Part shown: positions 1 through 9,136 of the stretch, in pieces
Layout of the letters: each line of letters begins with the position of its first letter
Numbering within the stretch: position 1 is the stretch's first letter
Source of the DNA: Sphingobacterium spiritivorum
GTDB lineage: Bacteria; Bacteroidota; Bacteroidia; Sphingobacteriales; Sphingobacteriaceae
Length of the DNA: 64,000 nt
Assembly (NCBI RefSeq): GCF_016724845.1
Contig: NZ_CP068082.1
Location: forward strand, 1,736,001 to 1,800,000
Direction: 5' to 3'
Position numbers and translations under genes: made by a program
The notes under the pieces: model-generated
Told to the model about the DNA's origin: nothing
Seen by the model: only the letters and a program-made list of their open reading frames with translations
The model's database searches: none

Positions 1-244
1 TATTCATGTCTATGATGACAGTTGTATCTTTGATACGTGGTACATTCTCCCCTACCAGACCCGGAAATACACGGGCACGATCGTACAAGCTTTTGTCTGC
101 GACAAACATTGTAGTATCTATTGCTGAAGGATCCTGATCTCCATCCTGATGCCCATCCTGGAAATCATATCCATACTTTTTACAGGACAATAATAAAGTC
201 CCTATGCACAATGCTATGAATATTTTAATATTGCTCTTTTTCAT
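1..244 (-). CDS. Lipoprotein, N-terminal part only (cut by window edge)
   Basis: The first 81 codons are present. The product begins MKKSNIKIFIALCIGTLLLSC, a lipoprotein signal with the lipidated cysteine at residue 21, followed by KK and an acidic, low-complexity stretch (repeated DG/DQD). The start is the ATG ending at 244, 30 bases after the stop of the LamG protein, so it is the tenth gene of the SusC/SusD operon. The visible part contains no diagnostic domain and I do not recognise the family. By position it is either another surface glycan/protein-binding lipoprotein or the operon's first enzyme, for example a surface hydrolase or peptidase. The downstream sequence would settle this. 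Confidence 0.8.
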   Translation of the reverse strand, partial: MKKSNIKIFIALCIGTLLLSCKKYGYDFQDGHQDGDQDPSAIDTTMFVADKSLYDRARVFPGLVGENVPRIKDTTVIIDMN

Positions 245-274
245 AATAAGTTCTTTAATCGTTAGCATTAGATC

Positions 275-2002
275 TTAATCTCTTACCAATATATAGTTAG
301 GTGTCCAGCCTTTTCCGTCCAGCGACCACTGATAAATATCACTTGTTCCAAACCACTGATAGATCATAAAAGGCACATCTACAGAATTAGGAACCATATG
401 ATAAAAATCCCCACCCAGAGGTGATCTGAAATAATCTACCTTATCACTGAAATTCAGCCAGTCATATCTGCCTGTCAATACAAAATCTGCCCCTTTACCA
501 CTTTTTTCTTTCAATCTTGCCGTACCTACATCACTGTATCCCGGCCAGTATCCGATAAGATTGGCATACTGATCATGTGTCGGATCGACTTGTGTTATCC
601 CTGACAGATTTTTAACCTGTTCGTCTGTAAAGGCCACATTATAAATCTGTAAGTTAGAAAGGGTAAATCTTGCACTATTGTTAGAACTACCGGGTATTTT
701 TCCGATACGCAGAGGTGCTGTATTATCCAGATTATTGCCATTCGTTGTAGCTGTACTGTTAAATACACCATCTGTATAGGCTTTTATAGATCCGGTTGTC
801 CGATTCACAACAACAGTTACCGCATGCCAGTTCCCGTCATTTACGACTGGTCCAAAGACCTGCCCTCCGATGGAGGAGTTAAATCCCCACTTGCCGCTCT
901 CACCAAAGAAATTCCAACCTGCTCCGCCAAATCCTTCTTCCCTTTTTGAGAAGAAAACAGGATAATTCCAGACCGCATTGGCTTCATTATATTTAAAAAA
1001 GAATACCACAGTAAAGTTTTTGTTATTTGCAAAATTATACTGGGAAGCATTTTCAAGTGTAGCTAATGTCGATGTTCCTTCTCCATAAGTAAGACCTACT
1101 GCATTACCCACAAAAGGCATATCTGTGGTATTCAGCTTGGCGATAAGCTTACGCCTGAATTTTGGGGAATAGAACATCGTGAATGTGTTTCTCACTGCAT
1201 CCCCAAATACTGTCTGATCGTTGGTTGGATCAAGAACTTTCCCTCCTTTGGATGAACTGACAATAATTAACCAGTTTTCACTGCTGTAACTGGGTCTGTT
1301 GCGGATGATTTCTACAGCTTCTCCAATTTTCTGATCCACTTTATTTATTGCACTGATATATTGTGCATCAGTCGATTCATAAGATGACTTCTGGCCGGCA
1401 TCATCTACTCCGTGAAACTGCATAACGATAAGATCTGATTTTCCGGATTTTAATTCTTCCAGTCCGGCTTTACTCATTTCCTCATCATTTCCTGCAAATC
1501 CCTTTTTAGCAGTAGCTGCTCCTCCGAGATATGTCACTAATGGATCCGACGATGCAAATACACTGGAAGTTGCATCCTTATCTATGCTTTTCAACCTTGT
1601 GAACACGGTTGGATAATCTTTTAAATCTACTGTTGATAAATCCGAAGAAGTGACTTTATGCTTATCCTGATACACGCCTGTCAGCATGGATGCCCAACCA
1701 ATCTCATTGGTCATTGGATTTGTTTTATAATCCGTAAGACCATTGAACGTGTAAAGTGCATTTTTTTGCATCAAAGTCAGATTTTTGACATTTGAACTGA
1801 GTACTGCATTTCCTCTTAACCCGTCCACTATGATATAAAGTACCTTAGGCTTTCCGACTTCCGTATTCTGATTGACCGGCTGCTCGTTTAACAGATTCGG
1901 AAAATCTTTATTACAGCTCATTACGATTACAGAAGCAACAATGACAGATCCGATCCGGCATACTCTTTTTGCGTAGATTGCAAACATATTACTTTTCATC
2001 AT
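275..2002 (-). CDS. Surface lipoprotein: degenerate alkaline-phosphatase-like domain + LamG + C-terminal DUF4983-like domain
   Basis: 575 residues with a lipoprotein signal (lipid cysteine C30, lipobox VMSC). Residues ~52-290 resemble the type I phosphodiesterase/alkaline phosphatase fold: VLYIIVDGLRG (D60) and TNEIGWASMLTG (T98 in the nucleophile region). Two other metal-binding motifs are eroded. The D-x-x-G-H motif reads DDAGQ (200-204), and the usual S-D-H-G reads SSKG (250-253). Residues ~300-465 form a LamG/concanavalin-like beta sandwich, and the last ~100 residues resemble DUF4983. It follows the TIG/delta-60 gene with a gap of 1 base, so it belongs to the same operon. I infer a non-catalytic surface binding protein. 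The DUF4983 assignment is from memory of the family. Confidence 0.75.
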   Translation of the reverse strand: MMKSNMFAIYAKRVCRIGSVIVASVIVMSCNKDFPNLLNEQPVNQNTEVGKPKVLYIIVDGLRGNAVLSSNVKNLTLMQKNALYTFNGLTDYKTNPMTNEIGWASMLTGVYQDKHKVTSSDLSTVDLKDYPTVFTRLKSIDKDATSSVFASSDPLVTYLGGAATAKKGFAGNDEEMSKAGLEELKSGKSDLIVMQFHGVDDAGQKSSYESTDAQYISAINKVDQKIGEAVEIIRNRPSYSSENWLIIVSSSKGGKVLDPTNDQTVFGDAVRNTFTMFYSPKFRRKLIAKLNTTDMPFVGNAVGLTYGEGTSTLATLENASQYNFANNKNFTVVFFFKYNEANAVWNYPVFFSKREEGFGGAGWNFFGESGKWGFNSSIGGQVFGPVVNDGNWHAVTVVVNRTTGSIKAYTDGVFNSTATTNGNNLDNTAPLRIGKIPGSSNNSARFTLSNLQIYNVAFTDEQVKNLSGITQVDPTHDQYANLIGYWPGYSDVGTARLKEKSGKGADFVLTGRYDWLNFSDKVDYFRSPLGGDFYHMVPNSVDVPFMIYQWFGTSDIYQWSLDGKGWTPNYILVRD

Positions 2003-2003
2003 G

Positions 2004-3614
2004 TTAGTTCAGATTTGGGTTTAACTCTAATTTTACAATATTCCCTGTTGCTTTTCCATCTACAGAAAATATAAATCCTCCTAATATTACTGCCGGTAAT
2101 CCAAGAGCAGAAGTCGTCTCTACAGCATCGTAAATGACACCATTGAAACTACCGATATGATTATAGCGCTGATCGGCAGATCCGTCCATATTTAGGATCA
2201 AAAGATTGGATCTGTTAATACCATCATACTTCTTGAATGATCCGTTTACCAGCACCTTTCCGTAACTCAGGATCTTGGCGTATACTACACCACCACCTTC
2301 AACCTCACGCATACGGAACGACTGATCTACGCTACCATTTGTATTGAGGAAAACTACATTATTAGCCACTGTACCATTGAAGTTTTTAAATACACCGGAC
2401 AGTACAATTTTATCTTTGGCCGAATCATATGTTATCTCTACAATACTATTATCTGCCCCTGACCCTACATTGAAGGATTCGTCAACAGTGCCGTCCAGAT
2501 TAAGACGGACAATATTTTTAGCAGGCTTGTCATTATATGTTGTAAATTGTCCTACGAGAACAATCTTTCCGTCATTCTGTTGAATGGCACTGGTTACAAT
2601 TCCGTTTGCTCCTTTATTATTGTATACGAATGTTGAATCCAGCTTTCCGTTTGCATCACATCTGAACACGTTCCGTACAGGTGTATAGACATAGCGATAA
2701 TTTTTGCGGGATGAATAGGTATAATCCACTTTAGAATAGCGGTCAAAGTTTCCTACGGCGATGATCTTATTATCTGCAGTAACGAATGTTTTGAGTATTG
2801 TTCCGGACTCTATTCCACCATTAAAGGCAGATACGGTATCAACATCGTTCTTTTTGTCTTCAGTCGAATTGATAACTTCTACGATCACGGTATCCAGCTG
2901 GCCTTTTGAATTAAGCTTTGCAATTTTCATCGCTTCTCTCTGATTCATACTTACAAAATTGCCCCCGATAATAAAGGAACCATCTCTCATCTTCAGTATT
3001 GAGTTGACATTCCCAAATGGATTTACTCCTTTTCCGAAAGTCATATTTGTACTGGCTTTTCCATTACTGTTCAAAAATTGTAACCCATTGATAGGGTTAG
3101 CTTTTGTCGCTGACTTTTCGAAATCTGTAAATCCTCCCGCAACAATATATCCTCCGCCATCAGAAAGAATATCGAGTACAGTATTATTGAATCCGTTGAT
3201 AATGTCAAATGTTGCATCTATAGAGACGCTTCCTTCTATCTTAAGTGTAGGACCAAAGAACACCTGTTCTCCTATTTTGATCGTTGCTCCTCCTGAACTG
3301 ATTTTTTCAGGAATTCTGATCGTGACTGTTGAGTCTGTCAGCTCTTCTATACCAACAGCTGTACTGTTTATAAAAAAGTCAAATTTTCCTTCGTATTGTT
3401 TCAATCCTTTGACTTCAAATGTCACTAAATCTCCGGGAAATGCTGATTCGGGATCGGCATATTTACTTTTGAAAGATACGCCCAGAGGTTCTTTACCACC
3501 GGCATACGGATTCTCCCCGACTAAATTATCTTTGCTACATCCGACAGTTAGGATAGAACTAATTGTCATGAATAAAAGGAGATTTCCTAAAATCTGTATA
3601 TATCTGTATTTCAT
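2004..3614 (-). CDS. Lipoprotein with TIG-like domain and delta-60-type propeller repeats (DUF5008-like)
   Basis: 536 residues from the ATG at 3614; an upstream TTG at 3623 is in frame but less likely. The lipoprotein signal ends at C26 (LTVGC). Residues ~40-125 look like an IPT/TIG immunoglobulin-like domain (FPGDLVTFEVKGL... TVRIPEKISSG). Residues ~130-520 hold repeats of the delta-60 type, in which a short (N/D)GxxD-x-(S/T)F turn precedes a G(K/D)I(V/I)(V/L)xGxF strand: for example DANGKLDSTF, LDGTVDESF and TNGSVDQSF. These usually form a beta-propeller. No catalytic residues are evident, so a surface binding role in the SusC/SusD system is inferred. The DUF5008 name is my recollection of proteins in this position. 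Confidence 0.75.
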   Translation of the reverse strand: MKYRYIQILGNLLLFMTISSILTVGCSKDNLVGENPYAGGKEPLGVSFKSKYADPESAFPGDLVTFEVKGLKQYEGKFDFFINSTAVGIEELTDSTVTIRIPEKISSGGATIKIGEQVFFGPTLKIEGSVSIDATFDIINGFNNTVLDILSDGGGYIVAGGFTDFEKSATKANPINGLQFLNSNGKASTNMTFGKGVNPFGNVNSILKMRDGSFIIGGNFVSMNQREAMKIAKLNSKGQLDTVIVEVINSTEDKKNDVDTVSAFNGGIESGTILKTFVTADNKIIAVGNFDRYSKVDYTYSSRKNYRYVYTPVRNVFRCDANGKLDSTFVYNNKGANGIVTSAIQQNDGKIVLVGQFTTYNDKPAKNIVRLNLDGTVDESFNVGSGADNSIVEITYDSAKDKIVLSGVFKNFNGTVANNVVFLNTNGSVDQSFRMREVEGGGVVYAKILSYGKVLVNGSFKKYDGINRSNLLILNMDGSADQRYNHIGSFNGVIYDAVETTSALGLPAVILGGFIFSVDGKATGNIVKLELNPNLN

Positions 3615-3625
3615 CTTGGTCAATA

Positions 3626-4369
3626 TTAGTTTAGAGGTTTGATTCCTTTATCTACTGCTGCTCTTACAAAATCCAGACGCTGAAATCCAAAAATATGCCG
3701 GCTGAACTGCAGAACATGGAGCACTCCGTTAGTCGGTTGAATATCGGAAGTAGCAACAGGTCCTGTTGTCATACTGAATAGATTATTAGATGACGAATAG
3801 TTCTCCACATAATTAAGGTAAAGCTGTCTGTAACCGCTATATTTAATGATCTGTATATCGCCGTTAGAATTTACAGTCTTGGTATCATTATACAATACCC
3901 CTATATTCATTACCCTGCCGGAGTAGCTCGTATATCCCTGCCCGCCAAAAGTTTCCAGATTAATTGTATCCAATTGCGGAAAGTCCTTTAATACATATTT
4001 ATCTTTAATGATATACATACCCAGAAAATCTTTCCAGACAGATTGATCTACCTGTTTGTAGGATGTGACCGTATCCTGACCGCGACTTACCAGATATTCA
4101 TTGAGTTCTTTCATCGCTTTCACAATACTCATATCAGGCGGAGCAAAGAAGGTAACACTCTCTTTGTCAAGAATGTCTTTCATCCCCGCATATTCAACTA
4201 CTTTGGTCAATGTATCAAAGAGGTCTTTGCGGCCTTGCAGATATTGCCATATGGTACCATTGTAGTTAGGATCATGCTTCCCCGTCTCTTCGTAATATTC
4301 TTTTTTACATGCGCTAAGACCAATGATTATAAAAATAATGGCCGGAAAAAATATATTCTTTAGTTTCAT
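3626..4369 (-). CDS. FAS1 (fasciclin) domain lipoprotein, second copy
   Basis: 247 residues from the ATG at 4369. The longer frame would start at a TTG inside the SusD gene, so the ATG, 13 bases after the SusD stop, is preferred. The lipoprotein signal ends at C21 (LSAC). The rest reads as one FAS1 domain: GTIWQYLQGRKDLFDTLTKV with an FFAPPDMSIVKA H1-like segment, then NGVLHVLQFSRHIFGF near the end as the H2 segment. FAS1 domains mediate adhesion or protein-protein contact. A related but diverged copy is at 10180-10848 behind the first SusC/SusD pair, so each transporter seems to have its own FAS1 partner. Confidence 0.85.
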   Translation of the reverse strand: MKLKNIFFPAIIFIIIGLSACKKEYYEETGKHDPNYNGTIWQYLQGRKDLFDTLTKVVEYAGMKDILDKESVTFFAPPDMSIVKAMKELNEYLVSRGQDTVTSYKQVDQSVWKDFLGMYIIKDKYVLKDFPQLDTINLETFGGQGYTSYSGRVMNIGVLYNDTKTVNSNGDIQIIKYSGYRQLYLNYVENYSSSNNLFSMTTGPVATSDIQPTNGVLHVLQFSRHIFGFQRLDFVRAAVDKGIKPLN

Positions 4370-4382
4370 AATTTCTATCTGA

Positions 4383-5918
4383 TTAGTTCCAATAAGCATT
4401 GTATGTCATAAAAGGATTATTTGCAAAAGCAGATTGATCGATAGGCCAGGTCCATCCTCCTCTATTAAAAGCATCTACAGACATTGGCGCTTCTGTATAT
4501 TCGGCGTTGATGACTTTTCTGGTTCGTACCAGATCATAGAACCAATGCCCTTCCCCCATCAATTCTCTGGCGCGTTCGTACCAGATCAGATCTTTGAGGT
4601 CTTTTCCATTTTCAGAAGCAGCTTCTTTAGCTCCGGCTCTTCTACGCACCTCATTGATAACCAGTTTGGCTTCTCCGTCTCTTTCCAGCTCTGCCAATGC
4701 TTCTGCGCGCAGCATGATAGCATCATTATAGCGAAAAACGACCTGATTATCATCCGGGTTGTTATCTTCCCCTTCTTCCATAAAGACATTGACAAATTTC
4801 AACATCTGAAACTGACCTTCTGTATTGTACATAAATTCGTCAAACCAGTATGATTTTCTCAGATCACGCTCTCCAGGAGGATAAAGTTTTTCCAAGAACT
4901 TACTGGAGTAATAGATATATGACCGTGTAACAACCTTATTTGGTGCACGCAATACATAGTCAGAAAAAGTAGATGACAAATGGAAAGACTCTCCGTAGTT
5001 AAAGTTTTGTGCAATTTCGAATAGCCCTTCTTTAGTACGACCTTTAAAGATCTCCTTGGTTCTTTCCAGTGGTAATAAGGTATAAGCGCCACCATTTTCT
5101 TCCATTATTTCTTTTCCCAATGCTGCTGTAGCTTCATAAAACGGAGCTTTGTTGGATGAAAATCCGGCTACCCACATATTCATATGCATCATCAGCGCAA
5201 TAGCACTTCCTCTCATCGCCCGTATCGCCACAATAGATTGATCTTCGTATGTCCAGGGCAGATCTTTATAATGGGCAGACATATCTGCAATACCTTTTTG
5301 CAATACTTCTACAAAATTTACGCGGGGACTTGGGGTACTATGAAAAGCTTGTGTATAATACGGAACGTCTCCCCATACTCTGACCATAAAGAAATAAGCC
5401 AGATTACGTAAAAATACCGCCTCAGCTTTATATTTTTTGATGTCCGCCTCAGACAGGATTCCGCTTTCTACATTCTCTAACTGGTAGTACAGAATATTGG
5501 CCTTCTGTACCATGAGGAAAAAATTATTCCATTTACGGACCTGCTGAAAACCAAAATAATCATTGTTCTCTCCAAATGCGCGCTCCGGTTTATAATACTG
5601 TGCGAATAAGCTTTTGAGATCATTGAACTTTAAATAGGTCAGATGATTGAATGTCGCACCAGCACCGTTGGATCCGGGAGCTCTGTTAATAGGCGCACAT
5701 CTGAAATCTCCGGTAGCCGGAAAAAAGATCTGACGCATTGTCGCTTCTCTGAAAGTGGAATAGATCCCTCCTGTGAATTGTTCAAAATCGGCCTTAGTTT
5801 TCCAATAATTATTACCGGAGAGGTTATCGATTGGTGTTACATTTAGAAAGTCCTTTCCACATGATGTCACAAATAATGTGGTAATCAGCGTAAAACCTAT
5901 GTATAATAATCGTTTCAT
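4383..5918 (-). CDS. SusD/RagB-family outer-membrane lipoprotein (second pair)
   Basis: 511 residues. The lipoprotein signal MKRLLYIGFTLITTLFVTSC ends at C20, followed by GKDFLNVTPID, the usual opening of SusD proteins. The TPR-rich SusD fold is indicated by EAVFLRNLAYFFMVRVWGDVPYYT (residues ~165-190) and the C-terminal block IWYERARELMGEGHWFYDLVRT (~445-465). SusD proteins form the surface lid of a SusC channel and capture substrate for TonB-driven import. The gene lies 11 bases after SusC2 and belongs with it. Substrate is unknown. The family assignment is secure. Confidence 0.95.
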   Translation of the reverse strand: MKRLLYIGFTLITTLFVTSCGKDFLNVTPIDNLSGNNYWKTKADFEQFTGGIYSTFREATMRQIFFPATGDFRCAPINRAPGSNGAGATFNHLTYLKFNDLKSLFAQYYKPERAFGENNDYFGFQQVRKWNNFFLMVQKANILYYQLENVESGILSEADIKKYKAEAVFLRNLAYFFMVRVWGDVPYYTQAFHSTPSPRVNFVEVLQKGIADMSAHYKDLPWTYEDQSIVAIRAMRGSAIALMMHMNMWVAGFSSNKAPFYEATAALGKEIMEENGGAYTLLPLERTKEIFKGRTKEGLFEIAQNFNYGESFHLSSTFSDYVLRAPNKVVTRSYIYYSSKFLEKLYPPGERDLRKSYWFDEFMYNTEGQFQMLKFVNVFMEEGEDNNPDDNQVVFRYNDAIMLRAEALAELERDGEAKLVINEVRRRAGAKEAASENGKDLKDLIWYERARELMGEGHWFYDLVRTRKVINAEYTEAPMSVDAFNRGGWTWPIDQSAFANNPFMTYNAYWN

Positions 5919-5929
5919 AATTTTCTGAA

Positions 5930-8900
5930 TTAAAATTGGACACTTAAACCTAATGTATAATTACGTGCTCTCGGATATCCCTTTGACGAGTCTCTTCCTA
6001 AATCGGAGACTAACTCCGGATCTGGTCCTGAATACTTCGAGAATGTGTAGATATTATTGCCGGAGAAATAAACTCGGGCACCTGAAATTCCCATACGTCT
6101 GGTCCACTCTCTGTCAAAGTTGTAGGAAAATGTTGCCGAATTGAACTTCAGATATGATCCGTCTTCCTGGAACAGGGTTTGGTTATATCTGTAAAAATCA
6201 TTCAGTTCATTTCGGATAAAATCAAACGGATTCGGGTAATAGGCATCATCTCCCGGTTGTGTCCAGATATTGTACTGACTAAGCGGCACTAATGCTCCCG
6301 GCATAATCGGTTTGCCATTGCCGTCATAAGTAACCAGTCCTCTGGGGTTAGAATAGCTTCTGAAACGATCCGCCAGCGCATTGTTCAGGATATCACGTTT
6401 GATTGTGAAAACAAAGTTTGTTTGCAGGGAGAATTGTTTGTATTTAATAAATGCACCAAAACCTCCTGTTACTTTAGGCTGCGAGTTACCAACTACAACC
6501 AGATCTTTTTCATCCAGAATATAGTCACCATTCAGATCGGTCCATATCGGATCACCTGCTCTGAATTCTCTGTCTGCACCAAAGATTCCGCCGGTACGGT
6601 ATTTCATTCCGGTACGCGGATCTACAGGCACATCATCATCTGTTCTGTAAACACCTCTGTAGTGAAATAATACGTTAGATAATGTATTGGTTCCCAATTG
6701 GTAAAGAATATCCTGATAATAGTTGGATTCATCTTTGATCAACAGTTGCCTTACACCATCCGGCAATGCTGCTGTAATATCCTGGTTGATGGCAAAGTTT
6801 CCGTTGAAGGACAGAGACCATGTTTTGTTGTTAAGTGGTCTGTAGTTAAACTGGAATTCATGTCCTCTGTTAACAACGCTGGTCTCATTGGAATTAACCG
6901 CTTCAAACGCATTCTCTGTAGATATTAGTTTTTTCCTTAACATTTTATCACTCTGGCTGTAATAATACTCATATGTGAATGTCAGATTGTTATTGAAGAA
7001 GGCCCAGTCTGTAGCCAAATTGAGTGTTGTTTTCGTCTGTGGCTGCAGGTTCACGTTAGGTATCGCTCCTAGATCAATAGATACGGTGGGCTGGTTATTG
7101 TAGGTTCTGCCATCCTGAAAATACTTACCATACACATCATAAATGGTACCTACGGGGATGATATTCTTACCCCAAGTACCTCTTATGGATCCCAGCGATA
7201 ACCAATCCCAGTTTTCAGCAAATTTTTCGTTACTGAAGTTCCAGCGAAGTCCTCCTGTAGGAAGATATGTCCACGGATTGAGCCCTCCTGTAGTAGATGT
7301 ACCGTCGACCCTGTATGTAAAATCTATATAGTATTTTTCATCGTAATTGTATGAGAAACTTCCGGCATAACCGACCGTTCTTTTTTCCTGTGTGATTTTA
7401 TATAATGTTCCACCTTTCTGATTGCGGGTATCATATCCTAATCCGACTGTTATCTGATCATTTGGTGTACCCGTAATACTCATTTCATCTCCTCTCTTAT
7501 TTACCACTTCAAATTCAGCAAACCCGTATACACTCAGATTATGTTTTTCAGCAAACGTCTTGTTATAGGCCAATAGATTTCTATTGTACAATGTATTGGT
7601 CCTGTCATTATAAGAGTACACTTCAGATTTATCCGCATTCAAAGCACCTTGTGTAAAACGATCCTGTGTCCCTCTGAGGTAATTGTAATTAAGCGTAGAT
7701 GACGCCCGTACACCAGGTATAGGCTCATACTGAATTTCTACCTGAGAAGAGAGATTACCGGTTTTACTGTCATTGAGGACATTGAGGGCTGCCAGTGCAT
7801 CACTACTCCCTGTAAATAAGGACGGTGATGGCAACAGAGAAGAAGTATTAGCCGAGCTGCCGACACCCGACTGCTGCAGCGCATTGCCTGATCCTGTACT
7901 GTTTTTAGCTAAAGAGCTGTTCAGATATGCCATTAATCTAAATTTAGAAGAAGGCATATATTGCATATTCATTTGAAGAGAATAGCGTGTAAATCCAGTA
8001 TTTTTGATAATACCATTTTCATCATAATAGCCGGTGTTCACTTTATAGTTGAAGGCCTGATCCCCTCCGGATATATTCACATTCTGGCTATTATTGACAG
8101 TCGGTCTGTAAAAATAGGATTGCCAGTCTGTAGAGTTATTATAGAAAGCGTTCAAACTGTCCGCCAGCATGGGCGAATCATTGATATGCTGCAATGCAGA
8201 ATTATAGGTTGAATCGTAACCAAGTATCTGTTGCAAACGAAGATAACGTTCCCCTTTTCCTCCTATTACGTTTCTCAATCCCGGTACCGCATTAATAAAC
8301 AGTTTACTCTCGTAAGATACAATCGGCACTTTAGAACGTCCGCGCTTGGTCGTCACCAGGATTACACCATATGCACCTTTTGATCCGTAAAGTGCAGTTG
8401 CCTGTGCATCCTTTAATACGGTAATGTCTTCAATATCTTCAGTAGGAATCATGGCTATAGGACTGATACCAGGGCCTGCCGACTGAAAACCATATTCGTA
8501 ATTTGCGTTATCTTCGATCGGAATACCATCAATAACAAACAAAGGAGATGTGGGTGTCAGGAAAGCATTATCTCCCGATCCCTGCACATTGATATTGGAA
8601 ATACCACGGATAGCCATGGATCCGCGAACTCCGGGAGTACCGTTATTCAACTGTACATTAAGTCCGGCAACCTTTCCCTGTAGTAAATCGGTAAAGTTTG
8701 CAGCGGGTTGATCCTGTATTTCTTTTCCGGAAATGACTACTGCAGATCCTGTAAAGGATGTCTTCTTACGTGCCTGATATCCTACGGTCACCTCTACTTC
8801 GTTTATCACATTTTCCTTAATAGCCATGTTGATATTGTACACGGTTCTTCCGGCTTCTATTTTCTGGCGAACCTGTGTTCCCTGAAATGTAAATAACAAT

Positions 8901-9112
8901 GTGGAATTCGCAGGAACAGTCACGGCAAAAGATCCGTCTCTTCCGGAAGTACCGATTGCTCTTCTTGGTGTTTCTATCAAAATAGAGACATCACTTAGTG
9001 TTTCGCCATTTGCACTATTCTTCACAATCCCCCTCACTGTAACATTCTGCGCAAAAGCAACGGAACTACAGAACGTGCACACAAAACATAAAATAATATA
9101 TATACTTTTCAT
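5930..9112 (-). CDS. SusC/RagA-family TonB-dependent outer-membrane transporter (second copy)
   Basis: 1060 residues, within the usual SusC length. Signal peptide MKSIYIILCFVCTFCSSVAFA. Residues ~25-100 form a carboxypeptidase-regulatory-like beta-sandwich (VRGIVKNSANGETLSDVSI). The plug domain follows at ~110-250 with LLQGKVAGLNV, FVIDGIPI and the SusC signature DITVLKDAQATALYGSKGAYGVILVTTKRG split across ~225-255. The remainder is a beta-barrel ending in LGLSVQF, with the C-terminal aromatic residue expected for outer-membrane insertion. It imports its ligand with energy from TonB/ExbBD (not in this window). It sits 24 bases after the DUF5007-like gene and starts the operon's second module. 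Confidence 0.95.
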   Translation of the reverse strand: MKSIYIILCFVCTFCSSVAFAQNVTVRGIVKNSANGETLSDVSILIETPRRAIGTSGRDGSFAVTVPANSTLLFTFQGTQVRQKIEAGRTVYNINMAIKENVINEVEVTVGYQARKKTSFTGSAVVISGKEIQDQPAANFTDLLQGKVAGLNVQLNNGTPGVRGSMAIRGISNINVQGSGDNAFLTPTSPLFVIDGIPIEDNANYEYGFQSAGPGISPIAMIPTEDIEDITVLKDAQATALYGSKGAYGVILVTTKRGRSKVPIVSYESKLFINAVPGLRNVIGGKGERYLRLQQILGYDSTYNSALQHINDSPMLADSLNAFYNNSTDWQSYFYRPTVNNSQNVNISGGDQAFNYKVNTGYYDENGIIKNTGFTRYSLQMNMQYMPSSKFRLMAYLNSSLAKNSTGSGNALQQSGVGSSANTSSLLPSPSLFTGSSDALAALNVLNDSKTGNLSSQVEIQYEPIPGVRASSTLNYNYLRGTQDRFTQGALNADKSEVYSYNDRTNTLYNRNLLAYNKTFAEKHNLSVYGFAEFEVVNKRGDEMSITGTPNDQITVGLGYDTRNQKGGTLYKITQEKRTVGYAGSFSYNYDEKYYIDFTYRVDGTSTTGGLNPWTYLPTGGLRWNFSNEKFAENWDWLSLGSIRGTWGKNIIPVGTIYDVYGKYFQDGRTYNNQPTVSIDLGAIPNVNLQPQTKTTLNLATDWAFFNNNLTFTYEYYYSQSDKMLRKKLISTENAFEAVNSNETSVVNRGHEFQFNYRPLNNKTWSLSFNGNFAINQDITAALPDGVRQLLIKDESNYYQDILYQLGTNTLSNVLFHYRGVYRTDDDVPVDPRTGMKYRTGGIFGADREFRAGDPIWTDLNGDYILDEKDLVVVGNSQPKVTGGFGAFIKYKQFSLQTNFVFTIKRDILNNALADRFRSYSNPRGLVTYDGNGKPIMPGALVPLSQYNIWTQPGDDAYYPNPFDFIRNELNDFYRYNQTLFQEDGSYLKFNSATFSYNFDREWTRRMGISGARVYFSGNNIYTFSKYSGPDPELVSDLGRDSSKGYPRARNYTLGLSVQF

Positions 9113-9136
9113 AATTTCTGATTAATAAGTTGGGGG

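Noticed and set aside
2959..3642. 227-codon open frame on the plus strand opposite the TIG/delta-60 gene
   Set aside because: It is antisense to a clear lipoprotein gene of a continuous operon, and its translation is rich in Pro/Ser/Ile with no domain.
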